The notes under the pieces were generated by a model. The model was not told the DNA's origin, did no database searches, and worked only from the letters and a program-made list of their open reading frames with translations. Below are positions 61,195 through 64,000 of a stretch of 64,000 bases of DNA, one piece after another (the first letter of the stretch is position 1; each line of letters opens with the position of its first letter). This DNA is from CBDBES01 sp965204465 (lineage in GTDB: Bacteria; Spirochaetota; Leptospiria; Turneriellales; CBDBES01), in NCBI GenBank assembly GCA_965204465.1, contig OZ241995.1, forward strand, positions 62,001-126,000, read 5' to 3'. A program made the position numbers and the translations under genes.

Positions 61195-63024
61195 TCATTT
61201 CTCTATATATCCTCTGGATCCGCTTCTTTTGAATAGATCGAATATTTCTTTCTTGCCCAAGAATACAAGAGTTGGCCTTCCATGAGGGCATCTGCCAGGG
61301 TTTTCGCATTTGCGTAACTCCTGGATGATCTGGGATAGATTGAATAATGATTCTTGTTCTTCTTTTTTAATTGCATTTCTACAGGATAAAGAGGCTGCCA
61401 ATTCCCTGAAAAGCTCAATAGAACCTTCTTTACCCTCTAAGATAAATTGTAATGTCAATTCGAGCGCTTTTTCTTCTTGAGATGGATTTATATAAAAAGG
61501 AACTCCATTTAATACAAAACCTGCAGGCCCCATATCTTCTATTTCGAATCCTAATTCCTCCAGATACTCTTTATTTTCAGAAAGAGTTTTTTGTTCTGCA
61601 ATGGATAATTTCAAGGCAATGGGAGAAAATAATTTTTGGACTATATTCTTTTGAGAAGCTAATTTCTTTAAATATTTTTCATAGTTGACCCTTTCATGGG
61701 CGGTATGTTGATCGATCAAAAATATTCCATCTTCAGAAGACGCCAGAACAAAGGTGTCATAGAGCCTGGCATGTACTTTTTGGGGAAAAATCTCATCTTC
61801 GGAATGAACGGTAAAAGATTCTTCTAAAAGCCCATTACCTGGCATGGATTCTTTTATTTCCGGATATTCCTTAGAAAATGATTTTTCCGAAGGATCTGCG
61901 GATATTTTCAGAGGGATGCTAAAATTTAGTTTTTGCTCTTTCGATGCAATTGATTCGTGAGAATGGGCGGCAAAATTTTTTTTATTTTGCTTTTGCAAAT
62001 GCCTCATTTTTAAAGGACCTCTGCCTTCAATGGAATGAATTACAGATCGGAATAATAGATCATTTATTGAGTTTTCATTTTTAAATTTGATCTCTTTTTT
62101 TTGGGGATGGATATTCACATCTATTTCTTGTGGATCTATTTGTAAAAATAAGAATGCTATTGGAAATCTTCCAGGGGGCATTAGCTCTCCATAGGCCCTT
62201 TTGAACATGCCAACAAGCCTCTTGTATTGTACAATTCTACGATTTACAAAAAAACGGATCATAGATGCATTGCTTTTGTAAAAAGTGAAATTTGAAATAT
62301 ATCCTTCTATTTTAGATATTGCCTGTCCCGTAGAATTACCTTCATAATACAGGGGCATCATAGAGTCTAAAAAATTTTTAGAAAAAATATCTCTTATACG
62401 CTGTGATAAATTTTCGGCCTTATTCAAGCGCATCACAGATTCTTTATTCAAACTATAGTTAAAAGAAATATTGGGATACCCCAGCGCAAAATCGGTAACT
62501 AATTCATTTAACTTCTCTTTGATCATGGGAATATTTTTTTGAAATTCTTTTCTTACGGGGACATTATGAAACAGATCAGAAACGATGATTCTTGTGCCAG
62601 AGGGAAGAGAACTAATAGAAGTAGAAGAGGCCTCTCCTTGGATGCAGTTTATTTGATGGGCCAGAACAGAATTTCTTGCCTTACTCTCTAGTAATATATT
62701 AGAAACGGAAGCGATCGCACCCAATGCTTCTCCTCTGAAGCCTAAAGACTGCAATTGGTATAGGTCTTCTACTTTTCTTAATTTACTGGTGGCAAAACTT
62801 TGAATGGCAAGTGGAATATCATCTTTAAAGATACCAATGCCGTTATCTCTAACCTGTATACTTCCAAATCCATTTTCCCTTACAGATATATCTATTTGGT
62901 CTGCGCCTGCATCCAGAGAATTTTCGATCAACTCTTTTAGAACAGAGGAGGGGTTTTCAATTACTTCTCCCGCTGCAATCTGAGAAATTAGGCTCTTAGG
63001 TAAGGTATGTATCACACAACCCAT
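61195..63024 (-). CDS. mutL: DNA mismatch repair protein MutL
   Basis: MutL links MutS mismatch recognition to strand incision. The protein is 609 residues from the chosen start MGCVIHTLPKSLISQIAAGE, which is the canonical beginning; a longer frame to 63096 adds unrelated residues. ATPase motifs: ELIENSLDAGADQI, RDNGIGI and TSKLRKVEDLYQLQSLGFRGEAL in part. The C-terminal half has DQHTAHERVNYE, fitting the endonuclease motif DQHAxxExxxxE, plus SCRNAIK and CPHGRP. A nicking MutL is therefore likely. mutS is not in the window. Confidence 0.93.
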   Translation of the reverse strand: MGCVIHTLPKSLISQIAAGEVIENPSSVLKELIENSLDAGADQIDISVRENGFGSIQVRDNGIGIFKDDIPLAIQSFATSKLRKVEDLYQLQSLGFRGEALGAIASVSNILLESKARNSVLAHQINCIQGEASSTSISSLPSGTRIIVSDLFHNVPVRKEFQKNIPMIKEKLNELVTDFALGYPNISFNYSLNKESVMRLNKAENLSQRIRDIFSKNFLDSMMPLYYEGNSTGQAISKIEGYISNFTFYKSNASMIRFFVNRRIVQYKRLVGMFKRAYGELMPPGRFPIAFLFLQIDPQEIDVNIHPQKKEIKFKNENSINDLLFRSVIHSIEGRGPLKMRHLQKQNKKNFAAHSHESIASKEQKLNFSIPLKISADPSEKSFSKEYPEIKESMPGNGLLEESFTVHSEDEIFPQKVHARLYDTFVLASSEDGIFLIDQHTAHERVNYEKYLKKLASQKNIVQKLFSPIALKLSIAEQKTLSENKEYLEELGFEIEDMGPAGFVLNGVPFYINPSQEEKALELTLQFILEGKEGSIELFRELAASLSCRNAIKKEEQESLFNLSQIIQELRKCENPGRCPHGRPTLVFLGKKEIFDLFKRSGSRGYIEK

Positions 63025-63071
63025 ATCTTTTTGACTTTTAAATATATATGGGCTTCTAAGAGATATGTTTA

Positions 63072-63731
63072 CTATACATTTAGAAAATCCACCCATTCTC
63101 CATGTGTCTTACAATGGGCATGTATCCTTATGGTATCTCCTTTTTTTACATCTTTGGGCAAAGCAACTAAATAGATCGTATTCTTACCGCTATCTTTAGT
63201 AATATCTTTCCCATTTAAAGCAATATAATCCCCATTATCATATTCACCTCTATTAGGCCAGCTGGAATAATTGCTTTGGAGTTCATCTTCATTTCCCATA
63301 TTCGATGATCTACGTATCCTTATCCAATTATACCAATGCCCTTCATAATTTTTAGAATCATCTTTAGGGGCATTTGGATGTTTAGCGTATCCTTTAGAAG
63401 GATCTCCCCACATAATGGGTAAATATCCCTGGGGTATTTTTAGAGGACCTATTTGAGGAACATAGGGCAGATGTTTCCCAATATGTTTCTTTACTCCGTC
63501 AGGACCATTTATATCTTTCAGGTATGTCTTGGGTATAGCACCCTGGTTGCCTCTGGTTTTGTTGAACCAAACAGAATCCCATTCAGAAGGCTTTTTAAAA
63601 GGAACCGCCAGAAGGCCATCTTTTTTTTGCCATTTGCATTGAGTAACCGTTGGTAAAAGAACCATTGCCCCTGTATAAGAAGCTAAATTTTTTAGGAAAT
63701 CTTTTCTATTCGATTTTGTTTTACTAGACAT
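63072..63731 (-). CDS. Exported protein of unknown function with Tat-like/lipoprotein signal
   Basis: This 219-residue protein starts MSSKTKSNRKDFLKNLASYT and continues GAMVLLPTVTQC: an Arg-Lys (not Arg-Arg) Tat-like motif with a possible lipobox ending at Cys32. The mature part is rich in Gly, Pro, Lys and Trp (PQIGPLKIPQGYLPIMWGDP) and ends GDTIRIHAHCKTHGEWVDFL, with a Cys/His pattern that could bind metal. Not recognised. Shine-Dalgarno GAGGTGG lies about 6 bases before ATG. The 3' end is 47 bases before mutL. Confidence 0.6.
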   Translation of the reverse strand: MSSKTKSNRKDFLKNLASYTGAMVLLPTVTQCKWQKKDGLLAVPFKKPSEWDSVWFNKTRGNQGAIPKTYLKDINGPDGVKKHIGKHLPYVPQIGPLKIPQGYLPIMWGDPSKGYAKHPNAPKDDSKNYEGHWYNWIRIRRSSNMGNEDELQSNYSSWPNRGEYDNGDYIALNGKDITKDSGKNTIYLVALPKDVKKGDTIRIHAHCKTHGEWVDFLNV

Positions 63732-63759
63732 TGACTGCCACCTCTGATCAGATTTTATC

Positions 63760-63987
63760 TTATACTATGCAGAAGATGCATTGACAAGATATTCTATACC
63801 ATAACAAAAAGAAAACAAAAAATATAAAGTCAATTCCTTTTTTTCTTTTATAAATATTTTTTGGGGTAAGGTCAGTTTCCATAAGCCTTCTTAATCTATC
63901 AAGATCAAGAGGCATGGCATTCTTAGCTTTCTCCAGTGCCAGTTTGTTATCAATAGATAACAGAGGTAGCTTTTCATATAATGGCAT
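63760..63987 (-). pseudogene. Truncated ORF (possibly Fic-type start) fused to an IS3 end
   Basis: On the minus strand MPLYEKLPLLSIDNKLALEK, then AKNAMPLDLDRLRRLMETDL runs into the IS3-type end TGACCTTACCCCAAAAAA at 63874-63857, after which the frame is meaningless. The residual 38 residues resemble the helical start of Fic-family proteins only loosely. The start codon lies in the dispersed repeat ATTAGAATGCCATTATAT. Confidence 0.4.
63857..63874 (-). mobile_element. Solo IS3-type terminal sequence
   Basis: TGACCTTACCCCAAAAAA on the minus strand is identical to the first 18 bases of the IS3 end at 31533-31516, but the sequence then diverges and no orfA follows. It is probably the trace of an excised or deleted element. 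Confidence 0.6.
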
Positions 63988-64000
63988 TCTAATTTTACTG

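Overview
The window is about 64 kb of low-GC bacterial DNA with densely packed, often overlapping genes. The gene set suggests a spirochaete, most likely near Leptospiraceae. Supporting features are a CheA-CheW-receptor block, a DUF115/MAF-type motility gene, an FlhG-like ATPase, a class III cyclase, an F-type ATP synthase operon, and several lipoproteins whose repeats resemble those of leptospiral surface proteins ('NxITFnaxNWdrPQxITI'). This placement is an inference from gene content; there is no rRNA or other phylogenetic marker to settle it.

Layout. 1-2.6 kb: a chimeric beta-propeller/RND-pump gene and an RDD membrane protein. 2.8-7.6 kb: cheA-cheW-receptor. 7.6-10 kb, minus strand: tRNA-Arg(CCU), dcd, gcvT, secG. 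10-13.9 kb: a large secreted beta-strand-repeat protein with a sorting-type C-terminus, then pyrB. 14.8-18 kb, minus strand: an operon of a DksA-like regulator, a UDG-superfamily protein and a 111-bp-repeat protein. 18.1-22.1 kb: tatD and a YejE/YejF-like ABC transporter pair, then dnaA. 23.7-30.7 kb, minus strand: complete ATP synthase operon atp(I)BEFHAGDC, convergent with dnaA. 30.7-31.5 kb: nested IS remnants. 31.5-34.5 kb: GLUG surface lipoprotein. 34.8-43.4 kb: DUF547 protein flanked by an internal inverted repeat, DUF115 protein, GHKL-cyclase plus HDOD protein, penicillin-acylase-like enzyme. 43.5-47.6 kb: GST-like protein, a signal-peptidase-like protein without its lysine, a lysine-aminomutase-like radical SAM enzyme, FlhG. 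47.6-54.3 kb: an accessory region with IS wreckage, a MITE-like element, a clearly foreign GC-rich island (photolyase + SDR with broken genes at both edges, bordered by a hairpin repeat family) and a lamin-tail lipoprotein. 54.4-58.9 kb: RNase H, DinG-like helicase, ThiE-like protein, MazG. 59.2-61.1 kb: two DM13 proteins, the first truncated. 61.2-64 kb, minus strand: mutL, a lipoprotein-like secreted protein, and an IS3 end next to a broken ORF.

How the genes work together. Most of the window is housekeeping: ATP synthesis, nucleotide metabolism (dcd, pyrB, mazG), repair (mutL, UDG-like, DinG-like, photolyase), replication initiation and chemotaxis. Around these are surface and secreted proteins that show signs of fast change, such as in-frame repeats, truncated paralogues and nearby IS ends. 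The most interesting signals are: (1) a perfect 32-bp inverted repeat spanning the DUF547 gene, whose inversion would place a stop codon after 26 codons; (2) the photolyase island, a cut-out piece of foreign chromosome flanked by several copies of a hairpin repeat; (3) the propeller-RND fusion; (4) a signal peptidase homologue with Cys in place of the catalytic Lys; (5) a GHKL-PAS-cyclase fusion. No CRISPR array, rRNA or intact transposase was found.
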